Assembly: GCF_011008565.1 (NCBI RefSeq)
Contig: NZ_JAAIWK010000017.1
Location: 21,739 to 85,738, forward strand
Origin: Heyndrickxia ginsengihumi
GTDB lineage: Bacteria; Bacillota; Bacilli; Bacillales; Bacillaceae_C
Direction: 5' to 3'
DNA: 64,000 nucleotides
The notes below the pieces were generated by a model that did not search any database, had not been told where the DNA came from, and was given only the letters and a program-made list of their open reading frames with translations. Both the position numbers and the translations under genes were made by a program. The first letter of the stretch is position 1. Every line of letters starts with the position of its first letter. Positions 16,981 to 25,344 of this stretch are shown one piece after another.

Positions 16981-17388
16981 TCACTCTCCTAATGTATTAT
17001 TTATTTCGTTTATTACCGCAGTACTAAGATCATCTAAAATCTTAGGTGTTGCCTTTTCTAAGCCTTTTTTCATAAATTGCTTTGGCTGATTATGCTTTGA
17101 TGTACCAATACCTAAGTCGGGATATTTAATATAATCAAATGTTTTTTTAGGACGAATGAAAAATTCCAAATTTCCATATTTCACATTCAAAGCTTTGCTA
17201 TCATGGGCATGCTTTTTACGCTTGGGAGACACCGGAATTCCACTTTGAATATTATCCATCGCTTTTGGAGCACCCTTAATTCTTAAAGTATCATTGATCA
17301 CTTTTTCAGATCGATTAGGTATTTTCTGCATGTTTTTAAGAAGTTGGTCAATATTCCCTATGTCCATACTCCACTCATTAGATGCCAT
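16981..17388 (-). CDS. HK97 gp10-like tail completion protein
   Basis: The 135-residue product has a helical N-terminus (IDQLLKNMQKIPNRSEKVINDTL), an IPVSPKRKKHAHDSKAL segment and a conserved C-terminal FMKKGLEKATPKILDDL helix, all typical of HK97 gp10 family proteins that help complete or join the tail. It overlaps the preceding gene by 11 bases. Confidence 0.7.
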   Translation of the reverse strand: MASNEWSMDIGNIDQLLKNMQKIPNRSEKVINDTLRIKGAPKAMDNIQSGIPVSPKRKKHAHDSKALNVKYGNLEFFIRPKKTFDYIKYPDLGIGTSKHNQPKQFMKKGLEKATPKILDDLSTAVINEINNTLGE

Positions 17389-17776
17389 ATTTTAAAGACC
17401 TCGTAAAGTTAAATTCGATTGAATCCACATAGGCATCTTCTTGTCCTTTTTGGACATAGCCTTTATCAGAGCTAACAAATTGATATCCGCAACTTTCAAG
17501 CGTAGTAATAACATCCAATTGAGTACCGTCGAGGTCATCCACATTTTCAGCGTAGAAACGGATTAGAACATCCTGCAAAAGCGTAAATTTCTTATCATCA
17601 GCACGACGCATTCCGCCTGTTTCAAAGATAATGTAATGATAGACTCCCTTTAATTCGACTTTGAATTCATCTTCACTTACGCTATCCTGATAAACTTTAA
17701 TTCCTAAAGTGGATTCGAGGTTATTAATTAGTGCATTATTTAACTTTTCAAGACGCGCTTTACTTGATTCATTCAC
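17378..17776 (-). CDS. Phage tail terminator/minor head-tail protein
   Basis: The 132-residue product starts at GTG 17776, which overlaps the stop of the head-closure gene; the longer open frame to 17881 adds an implausible hydrophobic stretch read from inside that gene. The sequence (residues 40-132) alternates beta strands and ends FNFTRSLKYGI. The place between the head-tail adaptor and gp10-like genes suits a tail terminator or connector; a precise family is not recognised. Confidence 0.6.
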   Translation of the reverse strand: MNESSKARLEKLNNALINNLESTLGIKVYQDSVSEDEFKVELKGVYHYIIFETGGMRRADDKKFTLLQDVLIRFYAENVDDLDGTQLDVITTLESCGYQFVSSDKGYVQKGQEDAYVDSIEFNFTRSLKYGI

Positions 17777-18131
17777 CACTATCACCTTCCCTTTTATCCA
17801 CTTTGTGCAAATAAAAATAGAGATAATTACTATCACGATCAGTATTGATAATGATGTAATCATCTCCGTCAATTTGTACAAACAAATTTTCTTTATCGAT
17901 TTTTCGTAAAGATGGAGGCATAGGTGTTTTTAACTTTAAATCTAGGGTGGAGCCCATTGCCCCGAACTGTAAGTAATCACTGTCACGGACAGATAATTCA
18001 CGATAAAAAAGCGAACCCTGTGGAACAAATTCTTTTCCGATAACTTTCCTCGATTCAGAGCGTTTTGTTTTATAGGTTCCGTATTGCAACAACCCGTCAT
18101 TAAAGGTCTCACGTACCCGTTCCAGTGGCAT
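17769..18131 (-). CDS. Phage head closure / head-tail adaptor protein
   Basis: The 120-residue product starts at ATG 18131 with AGGTG upstream. It contains GSLFYRELSVRDSDYLQFG and a C-terminal VQIDGDDYIIINTDRDSNYL beta region, a pattern of head-tail joining (SPP1 gp16-like) proteins that seal the portal after packaging. It overlaps the gp6-like connector gene upstream and the tail terminator downstream, as in a compact structural operon. Confidence 0.75.
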   Translation of the reverse strand: MPLERVRETFNDGLLQYGTYKTKRSESRKVIGKEFVPQGSLFYRELSVRDSDYLQFGAMGSTLDLKLKTPMPPSLRKIDKENLFVQIDGDDYIIINTDRDSNYLYFYLHKVDKREGDSGE

Positions 18132-18429
18132 CTTCTTCACCTACTTCAAAGTCATCTGCAGCGACTTTTAAAATTAATCTGCCTAATTCCTTACGAAAAT
18201 TGTCTTCAAAATCAGAAAGAGCGTTGTTCCAATCATATCGGCAACGCTCCATTAGCAACTCCCTTTCAGGGGAAGAATCTTCAAATGTAAATTCCGTACC
18301 ACATAACTCGTTAAAATATTTTTGCCCGCGATTTAGCATTCTAGTAAGCTGCCGATTAGTCGAATCATCATTCCAAGTTACTTGTAATTTATCTTTTAAC
18401 TCGGTTAACAAATCATCTATCAAAGCCAT
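18109..18429 (-). CDS. Head-tail connector (gp6-like, QLRG family)
   Basis: The 106-residue, largely helical product begins MALIDDLLTELKDKLQVTW and contains RYDWNNALSDFEDNFRKEL, as in gp6/gp15-like connector proteins that form the ring beneath the portal. Its ATG touches the stop of the upstream gene. Confidence 0.78.
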   Translation of the reverse strand: MALIDDLLTELKDKLQVTWNDDSTNRQLTRMLNRGQKYFNELCGTEFTFEDSSPERELLMERCRYDWNNALSDFEDNFRKELGRLILKVAADDFEVGEEDATGTGT

Positions 18430-18734
18430 TACTTACCATCGCCAGTTGGAGCAGCAGTCTTAGCAGCTGTATCGGCAGTTTCTGTTTTTGGTGCGTCAAC
18501 AGTTTGTGCTGTCTGAACATCTTGTTTCGGATCTTCTGCTACCGTCGTTTCTGCGGGCTTCACTTCTTCGCCAAGAAAAGCAATTTTGTATTTATTTCTT
18601 TTCTTTTGTAAATAGGCAACCCGATCAGGATCCGCTTCAAAACCTTGTTTTGGGTATTCCTCACCCTCTTTATAAAGCGTATTGTTATGTTCCTTTTCAA
18701 TAAAATCATTCAATACTTTGTAACCCATTATCAT
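18429..18734 (-). CDS. Phage head-associated protein, unknown
   Basis: The 101-residue product has a folded first 55 residues (GYKVLNDFIEKEHNNTLYKE ... DRVAYLQKKRNKY) and an Ala/Thr/Lys/Glu-rich disordered tail. Small proteins of this composition are often encoded between the major capsid and connector genes of HK97-like phages. A capsid accessory role is inferred from position only. Confidence 0.65.
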   Translation of the reverse strand: MIMGYKVLNDFIEKEHNNTLYKEGEEYPKQGFEADPDRVAYLQKKRNKYKIAFLGEEVKPAETTVAEDPKQDVQTAQTVDAPKTETADTAAKTAAPTGDGK

Positions 18735-18768
18735 TCAGCTCCTATTCGTATTTTTATATTTTTTATAA

Positions 18769-19914
18769 TCAAGGTGTAGGGATGTCTGTACCAATGCTAC
18801 TAATATCAAATACTTGATAAGCATTGTTATCCAATGGACGACCATTTGCATATTGTTTTGTTACATAAACATCTTCATCTTCTAAAATACGTAATTCCTT
18901 CGCCACTTCGATTTGGCGAGTTGATCCTACTCCTAAGAAGTAATCCTTACCCATACCAGCAACCATTTTCCCAACTGGAACAGAGACAGATTGAATGATC
19001 GTTGCTGGGATTGGTAACACTCCGTAAGCATAAGTGCCGCTTTGAGTTAGGACTGTTGTTGCTGGGAAAATTCTTGCCCAGTAATCGGCAGGGTTAACGA
19101 CCAATAGAACATTTGGAACTGTGCGTTTTCCATCATGAGTTAATGGATACATCACCTTTTCTCCAAGTGTTTTCGGACTCAAGTCTGTGATTGCTGTTGC
19201 AGCTTTATCTGGATAAACTCCATTGACTACTGCACCGTCTAAATCTTTAAGCATTCCGATTGGTTGATCACTACCAGTTCCATTTACCACAGCTTCCTCA
19301 AGGGCAATTGCCATCGCTTCGGCAAGCACCGTGCGAACGTATTGATCTAACCAAGTAGGACCCAAATCCAACATCGCTTTTGCGACTGGGATGAAAGCTG
19401 AAAGCTTGAATAGATTTGTATTTACGGTTTCAAATCCATCATCCATTTTTTCTTTAATGGCATCTGTCAATTTCCCCCAAAATGCTGGGTTCACATCGCC
19501 TTTTTTAGTGATCCATTGTGTAATACCTGTTGTGTTTACAAAAGTAATCGCATTAAGTAAAGCGTGATCACGAACTAATTCATCGAATACACGATTAATT
19601 ACTGTTGCAGGGACTAATTCTTCTACTCCTGCAAATCCCTCATTGGCGATGACTTCATTGTAAAATTTAGTTTCTGCTGAGGTTAAAATACGAGCTCCAC
19701 GTTCTGTCAAAATACGTTGATCGTTAAACTCGGATTGTGCGGCCGCAGTCGCTTTTTCTAAAATATCCTCCTGGATACCATTTGCAAATTCAACCATGGC
19801 TTCTGCTAGTGCTTTCTCATCGTCGTCTTTCATTGCGGCTAATAATTTTGCTTTCGCTTCATCTTGTTGCTGTTGTTGCTTGATTTTTGCATTATCTAAA
19901 TTTTTAACTGGCAT
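18769..19914 (-). CDS. Major capsid protein, HK97 family
   Basis: The 381-residue product opens with a charged helical delta-like scaffold region (residues 1-60, with a QQQQQ run). The HK97 core follows, with a GGVE-like start segment (NEGFAGVEELVPATVINRVF), GITQWITKKGD, a FIPVAKAMLDLGPTWLDQYV helix and an ALEEAVVNGTGSDQPIGML loop. It forms the icosahedral shell. The N-terminal region is probably removed by the ClpP-type protease encoded just upstream. Confidence 0.93.
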   Translation of the reverse strand: MPVKNLDNAKIKQQQQQDEAKAKLLAAMKDDDEKALAEAMVEFANGIQEDILEKATAAAQSEFNDQRILTERGARILTSAETKFYNEVIANEGFAGVEELVPATVINRVFDELVRDHALLNAITFVNTTGITQWITKKGDVNPAFWGKLTDAIKEKMDDGFETVNTNLFKLSAFIPVAKAMLDLGPTWLDQYVRTVLAEAMAIALEEAVVNGTGSDQPIGMLKDLDGAVVNGVYPDKAATAITDLSPKTLGEKVMYPLTHDGKRTVPNVLLVVNPADYWARIFPATTVLTQSGTYAYGVLPIPATIIQSVSVPVGKMVAGMGKDYFLGVGSTRQIEVAKELRILEDEDVYVTKQYANGRPLDNNAYQVFDISSIGTDIPTP

Positions 19915-19919
19915 TTATA

Positions 19920-20645
19920 TCACTCTTTTCCTTTGAAATTTTGTGTTGCAAGATTAAAAGCACTTATCATTGCTACGAATTTTTTGTTTGCATAATCTTC
20001 GAATTCATTGTCCTCGGTCTCTTCCTCGTAAAGATCATCGTCGTCTTCATCATCTGCTTCATCATTGGCCTGTTTTATCGGCTCTGCTATCTCATCGCAA
20101 AATCCATAAGCCAATGCCTCTTCTGCAGTTAAGTAGGATTCTTCATCAAGTAGCTTTTCAAGCTCCAATTGTTCACCTTTAAAACGACTGGTATAAGACT
20201 CGATTAGAGCAGAATCTACTTTGGCTAAAGTATCAGCCTGTTTTTTTAGCTTTTCAGCATTTCCGTAAACCAAACTAGATGCTCGATGGACCATGAGCAT
20301 AGTATTTTTTGGCATGATAATTCTATCTCCGCCCATCGCTATAACGGATGCTGCACTTGCAGCAATTCCATCAATATAAACATTGATGGTAGCTTTGTGA
20401 TTCTTTAAAAGGTTACAAATTGCCACACCCTCAAAGGCATCTCCACCATTTGAATGGATGTGAACATTGATAACAGGTGTTTTTATTTGAGCTAATTGAC
20501 TGCGTACTTCACGAGATGTAATACCGCCAAACCAGAAACCACCGCCTACGGTTCCATACATGTACAGATCAGTTTCATTTTTCTTGTCATCATTTTTCAT
20601 TTCGAATCTAGGTTCGATATAATTCATGACTAGAGCGTTCTCCAT
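19920..20645 (-). CDS. Head maturation protease, ClpP-related
   Basis: The 241-residue product starts at the ATG nine bases after GGAGG; a GTG three bases earlier is also possible. The ClpP fold is clear: VHIHSNGGDAFEGVAI, then GIAASAASVIAMGG with the nucleophilic serine, then MLMVHRA with the histidine. A very acidic stretch (EADDEDDDDLYEEETEDNEF) lies near the C-terminus. It cleaves the scaffold part of the major capsid protein during prohead maturation. It lies between portal and capsid, as in other HK97-like phages. Confidence 0.9.
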   Translation of the reverse strand: MENALVMNYIEPRFEMKNDDKKNETDLYMYGTVGGGFWFGGITSREVRSQLAQIKTPVINVHIHSNGGDAFEGVAICNLLKNHKATINVYIDGIAASAASVIAMGGDRIIMPKNTMLMVHRASSLVYGNAEKLKKQADTLAKVDSALIESYTSRFKGEQLELEKLLDEESYLTAEEALAYGFCDEIAEPIKQANDEADDEDDDDLYEEETEDNEFEDYANKKFVAMISAFNLATQNFKGKE

Positions 20646-21814
20646 CACCCATCACCTCCCTTCACATTTTGTAATTGACTTGCATCCATATAGTTTTTCG
20701 TGACAAAACGTTTATCTGCCCAAGGTTCGTCAATGCGTTCACCGCCTACCATATCGATAATGTCATTGATTGATAGCCCTGCGATGGCAAATAGCTTGTC
20801 CAAGGCAGTTGCCATGTCGTTTAGATCCGTTACCTTAATCCGGGATGTATCGATTTTTAAATAACTCCCTCCGAGATAGGCATCTTTTCCGTACATTTTC
20901 TTGTTAAATTCGGCACTAATTAGTTCGACCAATGGATTAATACAGAACATCAAGAAATTATTTGTTTGGCTTGATACGTCCACGACATCGCCTTTGACAA
21001 GACCACGGGGAACATGAAAAGCTGTTGCTACAAAATCAAAAACGTCATCAACTAAGCTACGCACGTCTCTGCTATCTTGTTTACTGGCTCCGTTTTTTCC
21101 CGTTCCAGAAAGATCGTCCATTTCATAGCCATTTTGAAGTTGAAAAATAGCTCCTGCATTATCTGCCTCAAGCCACGGTTTAAATTGATCAGTCATCATT
21201 TTATTGATTTTTTGTTGCGTATCATTGTTTTGAGATCTTAAAAATTCACCTTTTAAGACAAACTTTTTTGCATTTGAACGCTTGTATATGCCTTTTGCAG
21301 ATTCTAGGATTTTCCCGTAATCTTTATAAAAGCTATTGATAACATGCATGATGTCTTTATCATTTAGCTTTAAATAAATAACATCGGACTCATTAAAAGA
21401 TCCGGTAAATTGAAAATCTCCAACAGTTACCTGGGAATAGATGGAATCTCTCATGACATATTCATCAACTTTAAAGCTGTCAGCAATAAAAAGCTGATCA
21501 TTCGCCATGACAATCAAACATTCGTTTTTGCGAAAAAGATTACTGACCATTTTCTTTTTAAACTCGGTTGCATTTTGATTTTTGTTGGGTGCAACGTTTA
21601 GCAAATAATAGTTATCTGCTTTTACCGATTTGCCTTTTTGGATGGTTTTAAATTCACACCTGACCAAAGCATTCGCAATCAAGTTAATGCAAGAGTCCAC
21701 GGCGATGCGTTTATATATTTCTTTTGCAAGCAAACTAACAAAAATAGTTTGAATTTCTCCGTCAACATCTTTGTAAAATGGGTTCCAAGATTTTACCCAG
21801 CTACCAAAACTCAT
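20645..21814 (-). CDS. Phage portal protein, HK97 type
   Basis: The 389-residue product is preceded by GGAGGTGAGG. It contains family blocks AVDSCINLIANALVRCEFKT, NPLVELISAEFNKKMYG and a C-terminal clip/crown with DLNDMATALDKLFAIAGLS. The dodecameric portal is the DNA entry channel and head-tail vertex. Its stop overlaps the protease start. Confidence 0.92.
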   Translation of the reverse strand: MSFGSWVKSWNPFYKDVDGEIQTIFVSLLAKEIYKRIAVDSCINLIANALVRCEFKTIQKGKSVKADNYYLLNVAPNKNQNATEFKKKMVSNLFRKNECLIVMANDQLFIADSFKVDEYVMRDSIYSQVTVGDFQFTGSFNESDVIYLKLNDKDIMHVINSFYKDYGKILESAKGIYKRSNAKKFVLKGEFLRSQNNDTQQKINKMMTDQFKPWLEADNAGAIFQLQNGYEMDDLSGTGKNGASKQDSRDVRSLVDDVFDFVATAFHVPRGLVKGDVVDVSSQTNNFLMFCINPLVELISAEFNKKMYGKDAYLGGSYLKIDTSRIKVTDLNDMATALDKLFAIAGLSINDIIDMVGGERIDEPWADKRFVTKNYMDASQLQNVKGGDG

Positions 21815-21828
21815 AATTTCCTCACCTC

Positions 21829-23511
21829 CTAAACGATAATTGGATTGATTGAAATACTATCAATGTCAATGTCTCCGTAATCCTCAAGCTCTCCATCGCA
21901 ATTAAGAGCATGCAAAAAGGCGAAAAACCCATCGGTCTTCCGCTTTTCTTTGTCTATTTTCTTGTATTCTTTATTTCCATTAGCCAAATAATCAACATAT
22001 ACATTCCCAACGTACCAGCGCATTAATGGATCGTTACCAAATACTAATGTTTGGTTAATAAATGCATCATCCACAATTGGCGAGAGTTTACTATGAGTGA
22101 AATTACCTGTACGGCAGATTTCAACCTCGAATCCTGCCTCTTCTAATTTTGGGCCAAGGATTGCAGCTCTATAAGTATCCATACAGATTTTCTTTATATA
22201 ATATTTTTTTGCTGTTTCTACAAACCAAGCAACAATTTTCTCTGGTGGAATAGATTTACCATACACAATCTCTGCAAGCCCTTTGTCAACTGCCAGTTGG
22301 ATAATATCTTTATTAATATCTTGTAATTCTAAAGCCATATGATGGATAAACGTGTGCTGTAGCCAATACCTTTTTCCCTTGAATTTTATGAGAACACCAA
22401 CAGAACAAAAGTCTCGCACGTCCGCAAAATCGACACCACCAATTGCATCCATACCCTTTAATTGTGGTGGAATAGGTTGATTCGTAGCAAGACGATCCTC
22501 ATAACTAGCAACTTCAAAACGGGTATCTTCAATTGGGCTATTCATACGTTTTGTCATAAATTCAATTTTAATGGCTGGCTTACGTTTGGCCAGATTAAAT
22601 TCTTTGAGCATTTTCTTTTTCAGCGTTTTATTATATGGCAGTGACGGATTAGCTTTCGGCCAATTTTCCGGATCATCTGCTTCCGCCGGGTCATCCAGCT
22701 TACATATAAACGGAAAAAATCCAATGTCCTCAATTTCTCCATTTAATACCATTCGGGCCTCTTCTTTAAGATCATCTAACGGACCGCCCCTGACATTACC
22801 ATCTGTACTAAAATGAAATTCACGATAGTCTTTAACCTTACCGCCGCCAGAGGTAAAAACTTTAATAGCATCGTAATTGTCATATTCATGTTCTTCATCA
22901 AACATAACACAGCCTGGGCGCTTACCGTCTTTTGTTCGAGCATTGGAAGTGTTATAGCGCATTTCGCTTTTTGTTGCTCTATTCATAATAGAAACTTTTG
23001 ATCTATAAAAAGCATTTTTTAGGCGCTTTTCATTCTCCGGAGTTTCAAGAACACTATGAACATCTTTAAAACTTGTTTTTGCCTGTTCCTCTGAGGTAGC
23101 AACAATGTCGATGTCGTAATGCGGAATCCCATGCTGCTTACTCATCATGAAAAATGAATCGTATGAAAAGAATCCATTCTTCCCAGCACCGCGCCCCATG
23201 TAAAAAAAGTATCGGTCAAATACTAGCGAATCATCTTCTTTCCAACGCAAACCAAAAATAAAGACATTCGAGAATTTTTGCCACGGGAATAATTCATACG
23301 GAAAATAACGCGCAGGAATTGTGACACTATTTTCAGCCATTTTTTCATTGATATAGATATCATTTCTACTTAATACTTTCTTTAAGTAAGCAATTAATTG
23401 GAACTGTTCCTTGCACGCCGGAATCTCTCCAGATTCAATCAAATGAAAATACTCTTCAATATAAGGGTGGGTCTGGTAGCTGAGCACATTTTTATATGTC
23501 ATCACCATCAT
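21829..23511 (-). CDS. Terminase large subunit
   Basis: The 560-residue product has an ATPase half with Walker A GRGAGKNG near residue 130 and Walker B VMFDEEHEYDNY. The RNase H-like nuclease half begins IGGVDFADVRDF with its metal-binding aspartates. It cuts concatemeric DNA and drives it into proheads. The first 20 bases overlap the small-subunit gene. A start at MTYKN (23502) is equally possible because GAGG lies nine bases before it. Confidence 0.94.
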   Translation of the reverse strand: MMVMTYKNVLSYQTHPYIEEYFHLIESGEIPACKEQFQLIAYLKKVLSRNDIYINEKMAENSVTIPARYFPYELFPWQKFSNVFIFGLRWKEDDSLVFDRYFFYMGRGAGKNGFFSYDSFFMMSKQHGIPHYDIDIVATSEEQAKTSFKDVHSVLETPENEKRLKNAFYRSKVSIMNRATKSEMRYNTSNARTKDGKRPGCVMFDEEHEYDNYDAIKVFTSGGGKVKDYREFHFSTDGNVRGGPLDDLKEEARMVLNGEIEDIGFFPFICKLDDPAEADDPENWPKANPSLPYNKTLKKKMLKEFNLAKRKPAIKIEFMTKRMNSPIEDTRFEVASYEDRLATNQPIPPQLKGMDAIGGVDFADVRDFCSVGVLIKFKGKRYWLQHTFIHHMALELQDINKDIIQLAVDKGLAEIVYGKSIPPEKIVAWFVETAKKYYIKKICMDTYRAAILGPKLEEAGFEVEICRTGNFTHSKLSPIVDDAFINQTLVFGNDPLMRWYVGNVYVDYLANGNKEYKKIDKEKRKTDGFFAFLHALNCDGELEDYGDIDIDSISINPIIV

Positions 23512-23800
23512 CCTCTACAACTACACTTTCAATATTTAAAACTGATAAAATCTCAGTCATTCGTTTATTAATTTTAGGTAACTCTGATACGGCGTCATTT
23601 TTCTTAGGACCATATCTTCCAACGACCATCGCACCGTATTTTTTTATACTTTTAATCAGATCTTCTTTGATATCCCACAATGCCATGTAGTCTTCAACTA
23701 GGTCGTACCAATGGTTTGCGGTCATTTTATTTTGTTTTAACTGATTATGCAAATCGGTGCGAACCCGCATTCTTCTAGTACTTCGAGCGACTTTTGGCAT
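23492..23800 (-). CDS. Terminase small subunit, P27 family
   Basis: The 102-residue product starts at MPKVARSTRR (23800) with AGGTG upstream. It has a basic DNA-binding N-terminus, a long helical segment (WYDLVEDYMALWDIKEDLI), a GPKKNDAVSELPKINKRM motif typical of P27-type small subunits, and an acidic tail. It recognises the packaging site, presumably the GC-rich element just upstream. It overlaps the large-subunit gene. Confidence 0.82.
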   Translation of the reverse strand: MPKVARSTRRMRVRTDLHNQLKQNKMTANHWYDLVEDYMALWDIKEDLIKSIKKYGAMVVGRYGPKKNDAVSELPKINKRMTEILSVLNIESVVVEDDGDDI

Positions 23801-23845
23801 TGTTCTCACCTCACATGGAAATCAAAAAAATATTTTTTCCGATTG

Positions 23846-23899
23846 CTCCCCCGCGTTTCCCGTCCCCTCACCAAAAGGTCAAAAGTTTTGACCGGGGGG
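23846..23899 (-). other. Candidate cos/packaging site region
   Basis: Between the HNH and small terminase genes, an island rich in C/G (CTCCCCCGCG, CGTCCCCTC on the plus strand) is followed by a perfect palindrome GGTCAAAA-G-TTTTGACC (23877-23893) and a run of six Gs. Cos sites of HK97-like Gram-positive phages with HNH-terS order lie here. The exact nick positions cannot be read from sequence alone. Confidence 0.5.
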
Positions 23900-23929
23900 C
23901 ATAATAGACTCACCAGCAATACAAATGAA

Positions 23930-24004
23930 TTATTTAGTGTTGTTTATTCCTTTTCTTAAACCCTTCGGTACATTAAAAGCTTCATAGACTTCTTCTACAC
24001 TCAT
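23930..24004 (-). CDS. 24-residue phage ORF before the packaging site
   Basis: The ATG overlaps the HNH stop (TGATG) and has GGAG upstream. It encodes MSVEEVYEAFNVPKGLRKG and five more residues. It is too short for a domain call. It may be a tiny packaging-associated protein or a coincidental frame. Confidence 0.35.
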   Translation of the reverse strand: MSVEEVYEAFNVPKGLRKGINNTK

Positions 24005-24330
24005 CACCATCGCTCCTCAATCACAAACGGTTTACGTTTGTCCTTCTTCAATCGCTTATCATGTATCTTGTTATGACATTGGATACAAACACTCTCAAGG
24101 TTATCTAATGTTAAAGCTAAGTCAGGTCTGTCCTTTACTTCCTTCAAGTGATGGACGTTCTGTGCTCGACTATACTTGCCTTCACGCTTACATTCTTGGC
24201 ATTCATAGTTATCACGTTCAAGTGCTTCCTGCCTTTTCTTTCTCCATCCACTCCATTTGTAGAATGGAATCATCTTGTCCTCTCTGATCAATCCCTCAAG
24301 CCATCTCAATCGTTCACGAGAAATAGTCAT
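24004..24330 (-). CDS. HNH endonuclease, packaging-associated
   Basis: The 108-residue product has a zinc/HNH core: CQEC near residue 46, VHHL with the paired histidines, CIQCH and HNKIH near residues 88-93. Small HNH nucleases encoded immediately before terS in cos phages assist the terminase in cutting DNA at cos. It is the first sizeable gene behind late promoter 1. Confidence 0.88.
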   Translation of the reverse strand: MTISRERLRWLEGLIREDKMIPFYKWSGWRKKRQEALERDNYECQECKREGKYSRAQNVHHLKEVKDRPDLALTLDNLESVCIQCHNKIHDKRLKKDKRKPFVIEERW

Positions 24331-24332
24331 TG

Positions 24333-24443
24333 CTATTCATCCTTTAAAGCTTCATTTGCTTTAACGATTGCTTCATTTGCTATTCTAATAGCTCCATCTG
24401 CTAATATCACGGCTTCGTTTGCTTTTCCAATTGCATCATTCAT
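24333..24443 (-). CDS. 36-residue helical repeat peptide
   Basis: The ATG with GAGGAG upstream encodes four near-repeats of [IV]-x(2)-ANEA ([AIG]KANEAV, RIANEAI, VKANEAL), an amphipathic helix likely to form a coiled coil. The stop lies three bases from the HNH start. It is the first ORF of the late transcript. No family is known. Confidence 0.45.
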   Translation of the reverse strand: MNDAIGKANEAVILADGAIRIANEAIVKANEALKDE

Positions 24444-24683
24444 TTTTCTTCTCCTCTCTAAGACTCCCATATTAACTTTCCATCAATTAGGTTTCATATC
24501 ACTACCTCAGAAAAAGACACCCAATAAAATATTGGATGTCCTTCACTTTGAAAACAGTTAAAGATATTACCGATACAACTCAACCATTATCTATAATAGA
24601 TATATCCTTGGCATCCGCAAAACTTGATAATAGATTATTTGGTTGAAATGAAATCGTAAGTTTTTATTTTATTTCATACTACA

Positions 24684-24749
24684 ATATTAGCACGTTTAAA
24701 ATGAAAAATTCTGCCATTATACGGTCATCTTTCGGTCATAAAACGGTCA
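24684..24749 (-). promoter_or_regulatory. Late promoter 1 with three TGACCG activator repeats
   Basis: Three TGACCG repeats on the minus strand (24722-24727, 24733-24738, 24744-24749) repeat every 11 bp, one DNA turn. Exactly 32 bp after the last is the extended -10 TGC-TAATAT (24684-24689), followed by TAGTATG. There is no good -35. The same arrangement recurs at 6633-6687. It should drive the late operon from the HNH gene through tail genes, with the ArpU-like protein as the likely activator. Apart from this site, 24444-24757 contains no gene. Confidence 0.7.
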
Positions 24750-24757
24750 TTTACATT

Positions 24758-25051
24758 TTATATTCTAAGCACAGACTTTCTTCTATTGGATTTGAACATT
24801 TGCTGAGCAATCTTGTGTAGATCATCTTTAGGCTTAGACAAAATAATATTTGTAATATCCTTTCCACAAACTTTACGATTGCCAACCCTATATCCTTTTT
24901 CGTTTAATTCGACTGCTGCCTTATTCACACTTTCTATTAATACATAGGTCTTGATTGCGTCTTCTTCAAATGTTTTCGGTTCATATGTTTCCACGAGATT
25001 AATATAATTTTCAATTTCTTTTATTTGTTGTTTTGCTTCTTCTATATTCAT
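24758..25051 (-). CDS. Hypothetical phage protein
   Basis: The 97-residue product is helical and charged, with EAKQQIKEIENYINLVETYE at the start and a basic end (QMFKSNRRKSVLRI). The start at MNIEEAK is chosen for the AAGGAAG nine bases upstream; a start at 25072 overlapping the previous stop is possible. It is the last gene before late promoter 1. No family is recognised. Confidence 0.6.
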   Translation of the reverse strand: MNIEEAKQQIKEIENYINLVETYEPKTFEEDAIKTYVLIESVNKAAVELNEKGYRVGNRKVCGKDITNIILSKPKDDLHKIAQQMFKSNRRKSVLRI

Positions 25052-25064
25052 TTGATCAACTTCC

Positions 25065-25184
25065 TTAATCATTCTTTATTTCATAAATTTTTTGTGAATC
25101 ATCTTTAAACTGAATAACAATAATCGTAATGTTTTCGGTTTCCTCAATTTGAACTAACTTTAAATCCTCAGGATTAACAATCAT
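25065..25184 (-). CDS. 39-residue phage protein
   Basis: A strong TAAGGAGGAG precedes the ATG. The product (MIVNPEDLKLVQIEETENIT and on) alternates strands and acidic turns and ends KIYEIKND. It overlaps or abuts the following gene. Function unknown. Confidence 0.55.
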   Translation of the reverse strand: MIVNPEDLKLVQIEETENITIIVIQFKDDSQKIYEIKND

Positions 25185-25344
25185 TTTTTCTCCTCCTTAA
25201 TAATTTATTGAGTACAATACAATACATAGACTGTTGCACTCGCCTAAACGCTGAAAGCGTTGGTACTCATGGTTTAAACAAACTTTTAAAAATGACTGCA
25301 CGCCATGATTTTTTATGTTGTAGTTAATGCTAAAAAGAAAAGGA

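Noticed and set aside
24722..24749. CRISPR-like short repeats
   Set aside because: Six-base repeats every 11 bp with no spacers of CRISPR size; they fit activator sites. No CRISPR array is present in the window.
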